This document shows, in pieces, positions 45,403 through 53,891 of a DNA stretch of 64,000 bases (position 1 is the stretch's first letter; each line of letters opens with the position of its first letter). This DNA is from Bacteroidota bacterium (lineage in GTDB: Bacteria > Bacteroidota > Bacteroidia > 2-12-FULL-35-15): the NCBI GenBank assembly GCA_947504725.1, contig CANNHN010000002.1, positions 62,001 through 126,000 on the forward strand. Reading direction: 5' to 3'. A program made the position numbers and the translations under genes. The notes below the pieces were generated by a model. It was not told the origin of the DNA, searched no databases, and saw nothing but the letters and a program-made list of their open reading frames with translations.

Positions 45403-45847
45403 CTAATGAATTTTAATTTTTATAATTCCTTTAGGAAGATCAGTCTCTTTATCTAATTGAAAATAATTAATAAAGAACGTCTTCCCTTTAATAGATTTAA
45501 AATGTGCTGGAAGTATATCCATATTATATTTTTGTTGTTGCTCTTCCTTAGAAGCAAATAATATTGGAGCCATTAGTTCTGCATGATCATATATGTCTTC
45601 TCCATTTTCATCTTCATCCTCCCAGCAGACGTCAATATCGTTGGGTAACTCTTTACTCGTAACATAACTACCATCAACATATATAGCCTTGCAATGAAAT
45701 TTTTTTAATAAATCAATTACTTTAAGAAGATTAGCAAACAACATTTGTCGTTTAGTATTATATGCGAACCTCTCTTTTACTTCATCAATTGTAGTAAGAT
45801 GCTCCCCTGGGGGGTAGATTTCCGGAAGGTTCGAATTCAGGGATCAT
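45403..45847 (-). CDS. DUF6932-like nucleotidyltransferase-fold protein, frame broken in a poly-C tract
   Basis: The natural start is the ATG at 45847 (MIPEFEPSGNLPP), which has the N-terminus I expect for the family. After 13 codons a run of six C (45809-45814 on the plus strand, as G) shifts the frame and a stop follows at residue 21. Removing one C restores a 147-residue protein that continues GEHLTTIDEVKERF and carries DGSYVTSKELPNDIDVCW, a GS...DxD nucleotidyltransferase site (Gly59-Ser60, Asp70, Asp72). As written, only an internal ATG at 45744 gives a 113-residue form lacking 34 N-terminal residues. It is the first gene of the cassette and the probable toxin partner of the XRE protein; that role is inferred. 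Confidence 0.75.
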
Positions 45848-45850
45848 TAA

Positions 45851-45868
45851 AACAAAAATGTTGTGTTA
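45851..45868. promoter_or_regulatory. Putative operator half-site in the cassette leader
   Basis: aacaaaaatgttgtgtta is an 18-bp exact direct copy of 45934-45951, placed 4 bp upstream of the first start codon of the cassette. A protein bound here could block translation or elongation; it is most likely a second binding site for the XRE regulator. Confidence 0.6.
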
Positions 45869-45894
45869 GTTCTAATTATTAGAGTTTTCATACA

Positions 45895-45926
45895 CAAATT
45901 TAAGAACTTATTATGATAAATACAAA
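45895..45926 (-). promoter_or_regulatory. Bacteroidota-type promoter of the ATPase cassette
   Basis: On the minus strand, -33 TTTG (45923-45926) and -7 TAAATTTG (45895-45902) are separated by 20 bp. The expected transcript start is about 40 nt upstream of the ATG at 45847. The -33 box lies inside the left arm of the palindrome at 45919-45960. Confidence 0.65.
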
Positions 45927-45960
45927 ATAACACAACAAAAATGTTGTGTTATTTTGTATT
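45919..45960. promoter_or_regulatory. 18-bp perfect palindrome, putative operator
   Basis: Arms aatacaaaataacacaac (45919-45936) and gttgtgttattttgtatt (45943-45960) are perfectly complementary around aaaaat. The core aacacaac / gttgtgtt is partly repeated at 45851-45868. Overlap with the -33 box suggests an XRE operator; there is no flanking T run to favour a terminator for the cassette. Confidence 0.65.
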
Positions 45961-46048
45961 ATACTAAAAACCAACAACTTGCGCTTGCTGTATCTTTATC
46001 CATATTCACAGGATAAAACACTAAATTAGTATTCCTAAACAAACACCC

Positions 46049-46885
46049 ATGAAAAAACTACTACTCCAAATTTCCGTTTTTGCAACAACAATTTCATTCG
46101 CACAAACTGCAACAAACAGCCCCGGCTCCGCAACAAACACCATGTGTGCATTTGCATATAGCAGCACCGTAGGTTACAGTCCACTTGCCAATGTTTTGGC
46201 TTCGGACAATGTGTATGCATTTGTAACACATTGTGATTGCTGTGATCAAAACACACAATGTTTAACAGTAAGTGATTTTGGTTTTGCTATTCCTGCAGGA
46301 GCAGTAATTGATGGAATTGTTTTGGATGTAGAAAAAAGAAGAACACCGGGAGGAAGTTCTGGAATTGTAGAAGACAATGGATTACAAATTATGAAAGGTG
46401 GCGTTTTAGTTGGTCCAAATAAAAGTCAGTACGGGATAGATTGGCCATTAACAGATACGTATGTAAGTTATGGTTCCTCCACAGATTTATGGGGAACAAC
46501 CTGGACACCAGCAGACATCAACGCTTCAGACTTTGGTGTTTCATTGGCGTCTATCTCTTATATATGTGGCGCAAGTGTGACTACAGGAATTGATCATGTG
46601 CGTATGACTGTTTATTATTCTACAGCAACTGGTATTTCAGAAAAAGCAGAAGGTAGCGGAAGAATTCTTTCTTATCCAAACCCTGTTGTATCGGGCAATT
46701 CAATTACATTCATCAACATCACTAAAATAGAACAAATTACTATCACAGATATTTTAGGTAAAGAACTATTCAAAGGTTCATCCGATAAAAACACGGTCGT
46801 ACTTCCAAAAATGAACAGCGGTGTGTATTTCTACAGCATCGTAAATGATGGAACTAATTATACAGGAAAAATTACGGTAGAGTAA
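46049..46885 (+). CDS. Small secreted T9SS cargo protein
   Basis: 278 residues: signal peptide (cut near ISFAQ), a ~180-residue beta-rich domain with Cys-rich stretches (VTHCDCCDQNTQC), and a type A T9SS sorting domain (~205-278; ILSYPNPVV, ITDILGKELFKG, SGVYFYSIVNDG...GKITVE). No catalytic motif is recognised. It runs divergently from the ATPase cassette and is not part of it. The cysteine cluster suggests disulphides in the exported protein. A terminator follows at 46958-46993. Confidence 0.82.
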   Translation: MKKLLLQISVFATTISFAQTATNSPGSATNTMCAFAYSSTVGYSPLANVLASDNVYAFVTHCDCCDQNTQCLTVSDFGFAIPAGAVIDGIVLDVEKRRTPGGSSGIVEDNGLQIMKGGVLVGPNKSQYGIDWPLTDTYVSYGSSTDLWGTTWTPADINASDFGVSLASISYICGASVTTGIDHVRMTVYYSTATGISEKAEGSGRILSYPNPVVSGNSITFINITKIEQITITDILGKELFKGSSDKNTVVLPKMNSGVYFYSIVNDGTNYTGKITVE

Positions 46886-46894
46886 AATTATGAA

Positions 46895-46938
46895 GTCACA
46901 ATTTGTGACGGAACAAATCTTAAGATTCCAATTTGGAA
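46895..46938. repeat. Two adjacent short perfect palindromes
   Basis: gtcacaa / ttgtgac (46895-46909) and attccaa / ttggaat (46924-46938), each with a one-base centre, lie in the short gap after the T9SS gene. They may be remnants of a repeat element. No function is assigned. Confidence 0.45.
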
Positions 46939-46957
46939 TTTTAAGATAAAGGGGAAA

Positions 46958-46993
46958 TAAAAAAGTCCAGACAAATAAATGTCTGGACTTTTT
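46958..46993. terminator. Bidirectional terminator between convergent T9SS genes
   Basis: A 15-bp perfect stem (aaaaaagtccagaca and its complement) with a 6-nt loop, A-rich before and T-rich after. It serves the + gene ending at 46885 and the - gene ending at 47012. Confidence 0.93.
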
Positions 46994-47011
46994 TAATAAT
47001 GTATTTACTTC

Positions 47012-48121
47012 CTATTTAATCACGTTAAACTTACTTGCAACAACTGTGTTTCCAACAGTTAATTTTACAAAATAAGATCCGTTTGATAAAGTAGAATTAT
47101 CAATTTTGATTGTATGAGTTCCTGCTGTTTTGTTTCCTGTTTCTATTGTAGAAACTAAACTTCCAACAATGTTGTAAACTTCTACAGTAACCATTTCTTC
47201 AGAAATTAATTTGAAAGATACAGTTGCAGCATCTACAGAAGGATTTGGGAAAACAGATAATTCAAATTTGTTTTTATCAATTGAATTTACTCCCAAAGGA
47301 TCAGACAATTCGTAAGCGAATAAAGAAAGTCCTTGATTCATTCCACCAATTGTTTTTTGTCCAGATACAAATGAATTCGTGATAAACAATCCACCTGCTA
47401 ATCCTCCACCAACTCCACCTGCTAAATCAACATTGGTATCATGCGTCAATCCAGTCATAACTCCTGCAATTGTTAATTGAACTAAAGTAGCACCAGATAC
47501 AGCATCTTGATCATACGCCCATAAATATGGACCGCCAGCAGAATATGGATCGTATGCCATTCCATAAATTCCAGCTAGACCATGTGTTGAAGCTGCAATC
47601 GTTGATAATGTAGTCCCAGACAAACTTACTGCATTAATATCAGATCCATAAGCACCAGTCCAGAACCCACCAGCACCTGCATTCAAAGTTGGATCATAGG
47701 TTAAGTATCTACAAGCTGGAACAGATGTACTAATTGTACTCATCAATGTTTTAGTAACTGGATTTACTTGGTAAATGTTTGATGCTGCAGTTCCCATGTA
47801 TAAAGAAGTACCATCTGTTGTGATGCTTCTTGCACCTGTAATTCCAGGGATAGTAAAAGAGCTTGTCACAACACCCGCTGCATTAGCAGTGAATATTGAA
47901 TCATTTCCCCATTTAGAAACCCAAAATTCAGTTCCTGTCCACAAAGTTCCAGCTAGTCCCAATGCAATAGAAGTTGGATTAACATCTAATTGAATGGTCC
48001 ATAATGCTCTATCAGGTGTAGATGCATAAGTTGAAGGAGTTGGAGCAACTTCACTTTGTTGTGCAAAAGAACTTGCAGAAACAACAAGCAAAGACATAAT
48101 TACGTGTAATTTTTTTATCAT
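47012..48121 (-). CDS. T9SS-exported beta-propeller-like protein
   Basis: 369 residues from the ATG at 48121; upstream in-frame codons precede the signal peptide (IKKLHVIMSLLVVSASSFAQQ) and are not used here. The mature part (~45-285) contains repeated blades of the kind GLAGTLWTGTEFWVSKWGND and ITTDGTSLYMGTAASNIYQVNP, suggesting a beta-propeller. A type A sorting domain closes the protein (~292-369; LSVFPNPSVD, VYNIVGSLVSTI, LSNGSYFVKLTVGN). No enzyme motif is seen. A -7 box lies at 48149-48156. Confidence 0.83.
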   Translation of the reverse strand: MIKKLHVIMSLLVVSASSFAQQSEVAPTPSTYASTPDRALWTIQLDVNPTSIALGLAGTLWTGTEFWVSKWGNDSIFTANAAGVVTSSFTIPGITGARSITTDGTSLYMGTAASNIYQVNPVTKTLMSTISTSVPACRYLTYDPTLNAGAGGFWTGAYGSDINAVSLSGTTLSTIAASTHGLAGIYGMAYDPYSAGGPYLWAYDQDAVSGATLVQLTIAGVMTGLTHDTNVDLAGGVGGGLAGGLFITNSFVSGQKTIGGMNQGLSLFAYELSDPLGVNSIDKNKFELSVFPNPSVDAATVSFKLISEEMVTVEVYNIVGSLVSTIETGNKTAGTHTIKIDNSTLSNGSYFVKLTVGNTVVASKFNVIK

Positions 48122-48148
48122 TTTTTTAGTTTTTAATGTTAGACAAAC

Positions 48149-48156
48149 CAAATATA
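48149..48156 (-). promoter_or_regulatory. -7 box for the propeller-like gene
   Basis: The minus strand reads TATATTTG, 27 nt upstream of the ATG at 48121, which supports that start over the longer open frame. Confidence 0.45.
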
Positions 48157-48250
48157 AGTTTTTATCCAACACGAATATATATACTGCCCTTTTTTATTCA
48201 AATTCTAAAGAAACAAACTTCAAAACATGCCAAATAAAGCAAGAAACAAT

Positions 48251-48258
48251 TAACTTTG
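48251..48258 (+). promoter_or_regulatory. -7 box for the T9SS gene at 48276
   Basis: TAACTTTG is an exact TAnnTTTG match, 17 nt upstream of the ATG, giving a very short leader. No -33 TTG is evident. Confidence 0.45.
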
Positions 48259-48275
48259 CGTATAATAAATACTCA

Positions 48276-49196
48276 ATGAAAAAAACTCAAGCGTTATTTG
48301 CATTTTCTGGATTGATATTATCAATAGTCGCATTCGGACAAAATGACAAGCAGCTATCATCACAAAAATTAATTTCGAAAGAAAAAAAAGAAATTCACTT
48401 AAACATACAAGATCGCCCAACAATTGTTGAACAACAATTTAAATTACCGATTGTATGTGATTCTTTAACTGCGATGACCTCCGCAGGGAATAATTACCAT
48501 GGCAACATGTTCGATATTTTAGTAGACAGTGTTTGTACTTTGGAAACATTCAGCGTGAGTGTTGATGCAGGAACTTGGAACATTGCTATTTTTTATAAAA
48601 CTGGAACATTTGTTGGTTTCGATACAACTGCAAGTGCATGGACTTTTTTAGATTCTGCAAATGTTGTTTCAACAACAACTGGGGCTGGAACGTTGTATAA
48701 GGTTCCTGTAAATTTAAACTTAGCTCTTTCACTTGGAACACATGCATTTTATATAACAGGCACAAAACCTACAATAACATTTAATTATACCAATGGCACA
48801 TCTGTTGGTACGGTTGTTTCTTCTGATAGCTATTTAACAATTTTTGAAGGTAATGGAGGCGGTTATCCTTTCGATGTTACATATAGCACTAGAGTTTTTA
48901 ATGGCAGAGCTTATTATTGTGCTGTAGTTCCATCAGGAATTGAAGACAATACGTTGGCATCATTTGATTTGTTTCCAAATCCAGCTAACCAATCTGTATC
49001 ATTAGATTTAACTGCATTTAATGGCAATGATGTTACAGTAAGTGTTTTAAACACGCTTGGTCAACGTTTACAATCAACAGCAGTTGTTGCAAATGGAACT
49101 CAAACATTAAACATTGAAGGCTATGCAGCTGGAATGTATTTTGTTCAAGTTGAAATGAATGGTAAAACATCTACTTCAAAATTAAGCATTAAGTAA
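48276..49196 (+). CDS. T9SS cargo protein of unknown function
   Basis: 306 residues: signal peptide (cut near VAFGQ), a beta-sandwich-like middle (~60-215; SAGNNYHGNMFDILVDSVCTLETFSV, then alternating hydrophobic strands) and a type A T9SS sorting domain (~225-306; FDLFPNPANQ, VLNTLGQRLQ, YAAGMYFVQVEMNGK). The segment GNMFDILV...FSVSVDAGTWNIAIFYKTG resembles domains found in many Bacteroidota secreted proteins, with no enzymatic residues evident. It is transcribed alone. Confidence 0.83.
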   Translation: MKKTQALFAFSGLILSIVAFGQNDKQLSSQKLISKEKKEIHLNIQDRPTIVEQQFKLPIVCDSLTAMTSAGNNYHGNMFDILVDSVCTLETFSVSVDAGTWNIAIFYKTGTFVGFDTTASAWTFLDSANVVSTTTGAGTLYKVPVNLNLALSLGTHAFYITGTKPTITFNYTNGTSVGTVVSSDSYLTIFEGNGGGYPFDVTYSTRVFNGRAYYCAVVPSGIEDNTLASFDLFPNPANQSVSLDLTAFNGNDVTVSVLNTLGQRLQSTAVVANGTQTLNIEGYAAGMYFVQVEMNGKTSTSKLSIK

Positions 49197-49329
49197 TTAT
49201 CTATATGAATAGTAAAAGAGCCGCTTTAGGGTGCCTCTTTTTAGTTTATACAAGTTGCTTTCTGTATTTTTATTCTACATTTGAAAGCATCCTTTTAAAG
49301 AGTATGCGTCTACTTATAAAACAGAATAT

Positions 49330-49995
49330 ATGAAAGAACAAACAACACATCGTAGAAGCTTCATCACAACACTAGTTGGTGGGGCAGCAGCATTTGGTTT
49401 ATCATCGGTACTAGCTCCATTAAAAACGCAAGCGCTAAACGCAACTCCTACTGGTGAAGCTGATGAAGCAGAAAAATGGTTTGCACAACTAGAAGGGAAA
49501 AAACACAAGATGGTATTTGATTGGCCAAAAGTGAACAATGGTGCAGCATTGAGTTGGGCATTAACATTAATGGATACTTACAACGAGATGGGGGTGAAAG
49601 ATGAAGAGATTGGAATTGTTTTGATTTTACGTTATGGCACTACACCACTTTCTATGGGTGACGTAGTGTGGAATAAATATGGATTTGGGAAACGAACAGA
49701 AGTAATTGATCCTGATACAAAAGTGTTTTCGAAACGAAACATTTATGCAAAATGCAAAACTGAAGACGATAATTGTTTTGAACTTTTTCAAAAACGCGGA
49801 GGACTGATTTGTGTTTGCAGTAAAGCCATCGATCATAGTGCCGAAGCATTAGCAGAAAAATTGAAGAAAGATAAAGAGGCTATGAAAAAAGAATTTGCAG
49901 AAAATGTTTTACCTGGAATAAAAAGAATGCCATCTGGAATTTGGGCATTAAATCGTGCGCAAGAATTGGGTTGTAAGGTTTGTGTTAGCGGTTAA
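49330..49995 (+). CDS. Tat-signal protein with possible DsrE-like fold
   Basis: 221 residues. The N-terminus [20 protein letters not shown] is a twin-arginine signal (RR then a hydrophobic stretch), so the protein should be exported folded through Tat. The mature part ([58 protein letters not shown]) has an alpha/beta pattern reminiscent of DsrE-type folds and cysteines near the end. Tat use often implies a cofactor, but none can be identified. rlmF follows 7 bp later, so the two are probably one transcript. Confidence 0.78.
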   Translation: MKEQTTHRRSFITTLVGGAAAFGLSSVLAPLKTQALNATPTGEADEAEKWFAQLEGKKHKMVFDWPKVNNGAALSWALTLMDTYNEMGVKDEEIGIVLILRYGTTPLSMGDVVWNKYGFGKRTEVIDPDTKVFSKRNIYAKCKTEDDNCFELFQKRGGLICVCSKAIDHSAEALAEKLKKDKEAMKKEFAENVLPGIKRMPSGIWALNRAQELGCKVCVSG

Positions 49996-50002
49996 ACTAT
50001 TT

Positions 50003-50944
50003 ATGAAAGAAGAAAAGGAAAGTTTACACCCTCGCAACAAACATCGTACAAGTTATGATTTTAAGTCGCTGATTTCTTGTTGTCCCGAACTTGAAAAATT
50101 TGTTTTCGTAAACAAATACAACAACGAAACAATCGATTTTGCTAATCCGAAAGCCGTAAAATTTCTGAACAAAGCTTTACTAAAAAAATTTTATGCCATT
50201 TCTAACTGGGATATTCCTGCAAGCTATCTTTGCCCACCCATCCCCGGAAGGGCCGATTACATCCATTATATTGCTGATTTATTAGCAAGTTGTAACGAAA
50301 AAGAAATTCCAACAGGAAAATTTATTCGAATATTAGATATTGGTGTAGGAGCCAATTGTGTTTATCCATTAATTGGCAATTATGAATATGGTTGGAGTTT
50401 TGTTGGTTCTGATATTGATTCAATAGCAATAAATTCTGGGAAAAAAATTGCAGAATCAAATCCTAATTTAAAGAACATAGAACTTCGAAAACAAAATTCG
50501 GCTGAACATATTTTTAATGGAATTATTAAACCAGGTGAATTTTTTGATGCGACCGTTTGCAATCCTCCTTTTCACTCCTCGCAAGCTGAAGCGCAAGCAG
50601 GAGCTGTTCGTAAAGTAAAAAACTTAAGTGGAGGGAAAACCAAAAATCCTGTTTTAAATTTTGGCGGACAAAATGCAGAGCTTTGGTGCGATGGCGGAGA
50701 AAAAGAATTTATTTCTAAAATGATAAAAGAAAGCGTTGCATTTTCAGCGAATTGCCTTTGGTTTACATCACTTGTTTCGAAAAGTGAAAACCTACCAAGC
50801 ATCTATAATCAATTGGGAAATGCAAAAGCTGTAGAAGTTAAAACAATTGAAATGAAACAAGGAAATAAAATCAGTAGAATTATAGCTTGGACATTCCAAA
50901 ACACAACAGAACGAGGCGATTGGAAAACAAAAAGATTCAAGTAA
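50003..50944 (+). CDS. rlmF: 23S rRNA (adenine(1618)-N(6))-methyltransferase
   Basis: 313 residues from the ATG at 50003. An earlier in-frame start at 49955 overlaps the Tat gene and lacks family sequence, whereas [16 protein letters not shown] matches the RlmF N-terminus. A Rossmann fold with SAM loop [16 protein letters not shown] and the N6-adenine motif NPPFHSS is visible. It methylates A1618 of 23S rRNA in the cytoplasm, with S-adenosylmethionine as donor. It ends 2 bp from the convergent phosphatase gene. Confidence 0.93.
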   Translation: MKEEKESLHPRNKHRTSYDFKSLISCCPELEKFVFVNKYNNETIDFANPKAVKFLNKALLKKFYAISNWDIPASYLCPPIPGRADYIHYIADLLASCNEKEIPTGKFIRILDIGVGANCVYPLIGNYEYGWSFVGSDIDSIAINSGKKIAESNPNLKNIELRKQNSAEHIFNGIIKPGEFFDATVCNPPFHSSQAEAQAGAVRKVKNLSGGKTKNPVLNFGGQNAELWCDGGEKEFISKMIKESVAFSANCLWFTSLVSKSENLPSIYNQLGNAKAVEVKTIEMKQGNKISRIIAWTFQNTTERGDWKTKRFK

Positions 50945-50946
50945 TG

Positions 50947-53331
50947 TTAAACACGAATACCAAACACAAGCACATCGTCTACTTGCTCCAAACTTCCTTT
51001 CCAACTCTCAAATGTTTTATAAAAAACAACTTCTTGCTCTTTCATCGATTTCTCTTGTACAGATAAAAACATTTGTTGCATTTGTTTTTTCAAGAACTTT
51101 CTTCCGTTGGGACCGCCAAATTGATCTGAATATCCATCACTAAAAACATACAACGTGTCACCCTTTTTAAGTTCGAGTTCATGATTCGTAAATGGTGGTT
51201 TACTATCCGTAAAATTAATTCCAGCAGGAAATAAATCTGCTTTTATCTCTTTCACTGCTCCATCACAGATTATATATAACGGATTAAATGCACCTGCGTA
51301 TTGCACTGTTTTGAAATTTGTGTCAAAATATAACAAAGCGATATCTATCCCATCCTTCGTTTCCATTTCGCTTTTTTGATGTAGCGATTTGATAACATGA
51401 TCTCTTAATTCGTCTAATATTTTTGCCGGAGAAATAGAGCTCTTTTCGTTTATTATTTCATTCAAAAACGCATTCCCTAGCATACTCATAAATCCAGCAG
51501 GAACACCATGACCTGTACAATCTGCTACAGCAAGATATAATCCATCCTTTGTTTCTTTATAAAAGTAGAAATCTCCACTAACAATTTCTTTCGGTTTGTA
51601 TAATACAAAAAAATCTCTCAATTTTTTTGACATCTCTTCTTTTGGAACTAGAATGGCGTCTTGAATTGTTTTAGCATATAAAATACTGTCTGTGATGTCT
51701 TTGTTTTTTTTGCGAATTTTTTCTTCATTCGATTTTTTTCTTGTGATATCACGGCAAATTCCAGAGTTTCTAACTAATATTCCGTTTTCATCAAAGATGG
51801 GAGATGATTTCTCCGCAATCCATTTTATCTCCCCATCCAAAACAATACGATATTCTATATCATATGGGATACCAGCATCAATTTTAACATTTGCTGCTTT
51901 GACAAGCGCTAAATCATCTTTGTGAACAACCACTTTTGAACTAAGTCCATCGTAGAAATATTGTTGTGACAACCCAAGAATAGAATGACAGTTTGCACTA
52001 ATATATTCGTATTTCTTTTCTACAATATTGTACAAATAAAAAACATCAGTTATAGTTTCAGTAATTTGTTTAAATTTTCGTTCACTTTGAGCAAGTGTTT
52101 CAAAGGCTGATTCAATTTTTTTATTCTTTTCATCCAATTCAAAATTGGATTTTTGTTTTTGCTTGTATCCTCTAAATAAAATAAGAAGCAAAACCAAAAC
52201 TAGTGCTGAGGCAACTAAAGAAGCGTTCCTTAACGTAGTTTGCTTTTCAGATTTTGCTTTCTCTTTTAAGATTTCAGCATCTTTCAAAAGTTGTTTTTGG
52301 ATATCCAACTCTTTTTCCAAGTCGTGCTTTAATCCTGAAAGATTGTAATCGTATTTTTTAGACTTAGCTAGAATAGAATCATTGAAAATAATTGCTTGCT
52401 GATAAAAATCATTTGAGTTTTTTATATCGCCTAAAGAGTAATATGAATAAGCAATACCCTTAGTAATGTCAAACATTAACTGAAAATTGTTTTTTTGAGT
52501 TCTTTCAACCTCATAAGCCCTTAATTGATATTCCAATCCTTTTTTAAAATCATTTAATCTTAAACTGTAATCATTCCCTAAAACATTGCATAAATAAGCA
52601 ATGTTTTCTATACTTCCAGACTTTTCAGCTATAGCCAACCCCTTAATTCTTAACTGCAACCCCTTGTTTTTTTCACCTAACAAATAATAAACACGTGATG
52701 TTTCGTTTAAAGAGGATGCGATTTCAGAATCCGATCCTTTCCTTTCACGAATTTCTAAACTTTCCAAATAATATTTTAATGCCTTTTTGTTATTCTCAGT
52801 TACACCCTCAAAAGCACCTTCGTATATATTTCCAATCGCGCTCAAAGCGTATGATGCCGAAACTTCATCTCCATTTTCTTTAGCAATTTGAAGACTCTTA
52901 GTATAATATTCTTCCGCCTTTACAGGATCGTGAGCTCTATAAATAAACCCAACATACCTGAATGCGCTAATGAGAATAGATTTGTCTGCCAACTCTTCCG
53001 CACTTTTGATCGACTTAATCAAATATGATAAAGCAACATCTTCTTTCCCGTCAAAAAAGTAAAAACGTCCAATGTCTAGTTGAGACAATGCAACACCTCT
53101 TTTGTAACCACTAACCTTAGATAAATCCAAAGCTTTAAAAGCAAAATAAACAGAATCGTGGATTTGATATAAGCGATGAAGCGCTCTAACTCTTACGCTG
53201 TCGCTTGTGGTGGAGAGTATAACCGACTGTAGTGAATCATTTTCATTTTGGATGGAAAAAGCATCCAATTGTAGAATAAGTGATAAAAAAATAACAAAAT
53301 ATGTGAAATGTTTTTTCAAAAAATAGCTCAT
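50947..53331 (-). CDS. TPR-TM-PAS-SpoIIE (PP2C-type) sensor phosphatase
   Basis: 794 residues: signal peptide/anchor, TPRs (~30-330), membrane span (~366-388), PAS domain (~410-525; FYLYNIVEKKYEYISANCHSILG, then the PAC end RNSGICRDITRKK), linker SILYAKTIQDAIL, and a complete SpoIIE-type PP2C domain (~560-794) with its metal-binding aspartates in IVSGDFYF, ADCTGHGVPAGF, FSDGYSDQFGG and QVDDVLVFG. It dephosphorylates a Ser/Thr phosphoprotein. The gene 14 bp upstream encodes a SiaC-like protein, a known kind of substrate for such phosphatases (SiaA-SiaC in Pseudomonas). It is the full-length version of the architecture truncated at 7229-11984. Confidence 0.93.
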   Translation of the reverse strand: MSYFLKKHFTYFVIFLSLILQLDAFSIQNENDSLQSVILSTTSDSVRVRALHRLYQIHDSVYFAFKALDLSKVSGYKRGVALSQLDIGRFYFFDGKEDVALSYLIKSIKSAEELADKSILISAFRYVGFIYRAHDPVKAEEYYTKSLQIAKENGDEVSASYALSAIGNIYEGAFEGVTENNKKALKYYLESLEIRERKGSDSEIASSLNETSRVYYLLGEKNKGLQLRIKGLAIAEKSGSIENIAYLCNVLGNDYSLRLNDFKKGLEYQLRAYEVERTQKNNFQLMFDITKGIAYSYYSLGDIKNSNDFYQQAIIFNDSILAKSKKYDYNLSGLKHDLEKELDIQKQLLKDAEILKEKAKSEKQTTLRNASLVASALVLVLLLILFRGYKQKQKSNFELDEKNKKIESAFETLAQSERKFKQITETITDVFYLYNIVEKKYEYISANCHSILGLSQQYFYDGLSSKVVVHKDDLALVKAANVKIDAGIPYDIEYRIVLDGEIKWIAEKSSPIFDENGILVRNSGICRDITRKKSNEEKIRKKNKDITDSILYAKTIQDAILVPKEEMSKKLRDFFVLYKPKEIVSGDFYFYKETKDGLYLAVADCTGHGVPAGFMSMLGNAFLNEIINEKSSISPAKILDELRDHVIKSLHQKSEMETKDGIDIALLYFDTNFKTVQYAGAFNPLYIICDGAVKEIKADLFPAGINFTDSKPPFTNHELELKKGDTLYVFSDGYSDQFGGPNGRKFLKKQMQQMFLSVQEKSMKEQEVVFYKTFESWKGSLEQVDDVLVFGIRV

Positions 53332-53345
53332 TAAATACGCGAAAA

Positions 53346-53723
53346 TTATTCTATTTCTACTCTTTCGATAGGGTAATTAATAATTTTTGAAATTCTGATG
53401 GCGTCATCGGCACTTTCATCATCACCTTCTTGATGATACCACTTAATGACTAATTTTTTGTTTTTTTGTTGAACATCTTTCGATTTTTCGAAAAAATAAA
53501 ATAGTAATTTAATAAAAATTGAATTGTAATAATCAAGCTGTAGCTCAATGGTGGTGGTTTCTTGAGGCGACTTCAAATATTCTTCAAGCCAAAAACTTAG
53601 TTTTTTATAAAACAAACTTATGTCATTTGAATATGCGCGGCCGATTATTTTCAGTGTCCCAGATGACGCGTTGAAATTTATCTCTGGTGTTTCGTTTGTT
53701 CTTTCAAGAATTAAATCATTCAT
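53346..53723 (-). CDS. SiaC-family (DUF1987) regulatory phosphoprotein
   Basis: 125 residues, a single SiaC/DUF1987 domain: ETPEINFNASSGTLKIIGRAYS at the start and the phosphosite segment LQLDYYNSIFIK in the middle. Ser68 lies where the family carries its phosphorylated Thr/Ser; I recall Thr68 in P. aeruginosa SiaC. There the SiaB kinase and SiaA phosphatase set its phosphorylation and thereby biofilm-related outputs. Here the phosphatase follows 14 bp downstream in the same operon, but no SiaB-type kinase is present in the window, so the kinase must be elsewhere. Cytoplasmic. Confidence 0.88.
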   Translation of the reverse strand: MNDLILERTNETPEINFNASSGTLKIIGRAYSNDISLFYKKLSFWLEEYLKSPQETTTIELQLDYYNSIFIKLLFYFFEKSKDVQQKNKKLVIKWYHQEGDDESADDAIRISKIINYPIERVEIE

Positions 53724-53891
53724 ATAAAATCGATTTAAAGATTATGAAAATTATCAAATCCAATAAAAAGGGAGTAGATATTATTTTAATGCCTTCAATT
53801 ATACTTTCCCAAAATCTGTGTCTAACAAATCATGCATTGTTAAAGATACAATATATTTGGTTTTAAAACAAAAAAACTGAACATGACAGCT

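Noticed and set aside
49215-49241. Terminator after the T9SS gene at 48276
   Set aside because: Only a 7-bp stem (aaaagag / ctctttt) with unpaired G/C bases; too weak to call.
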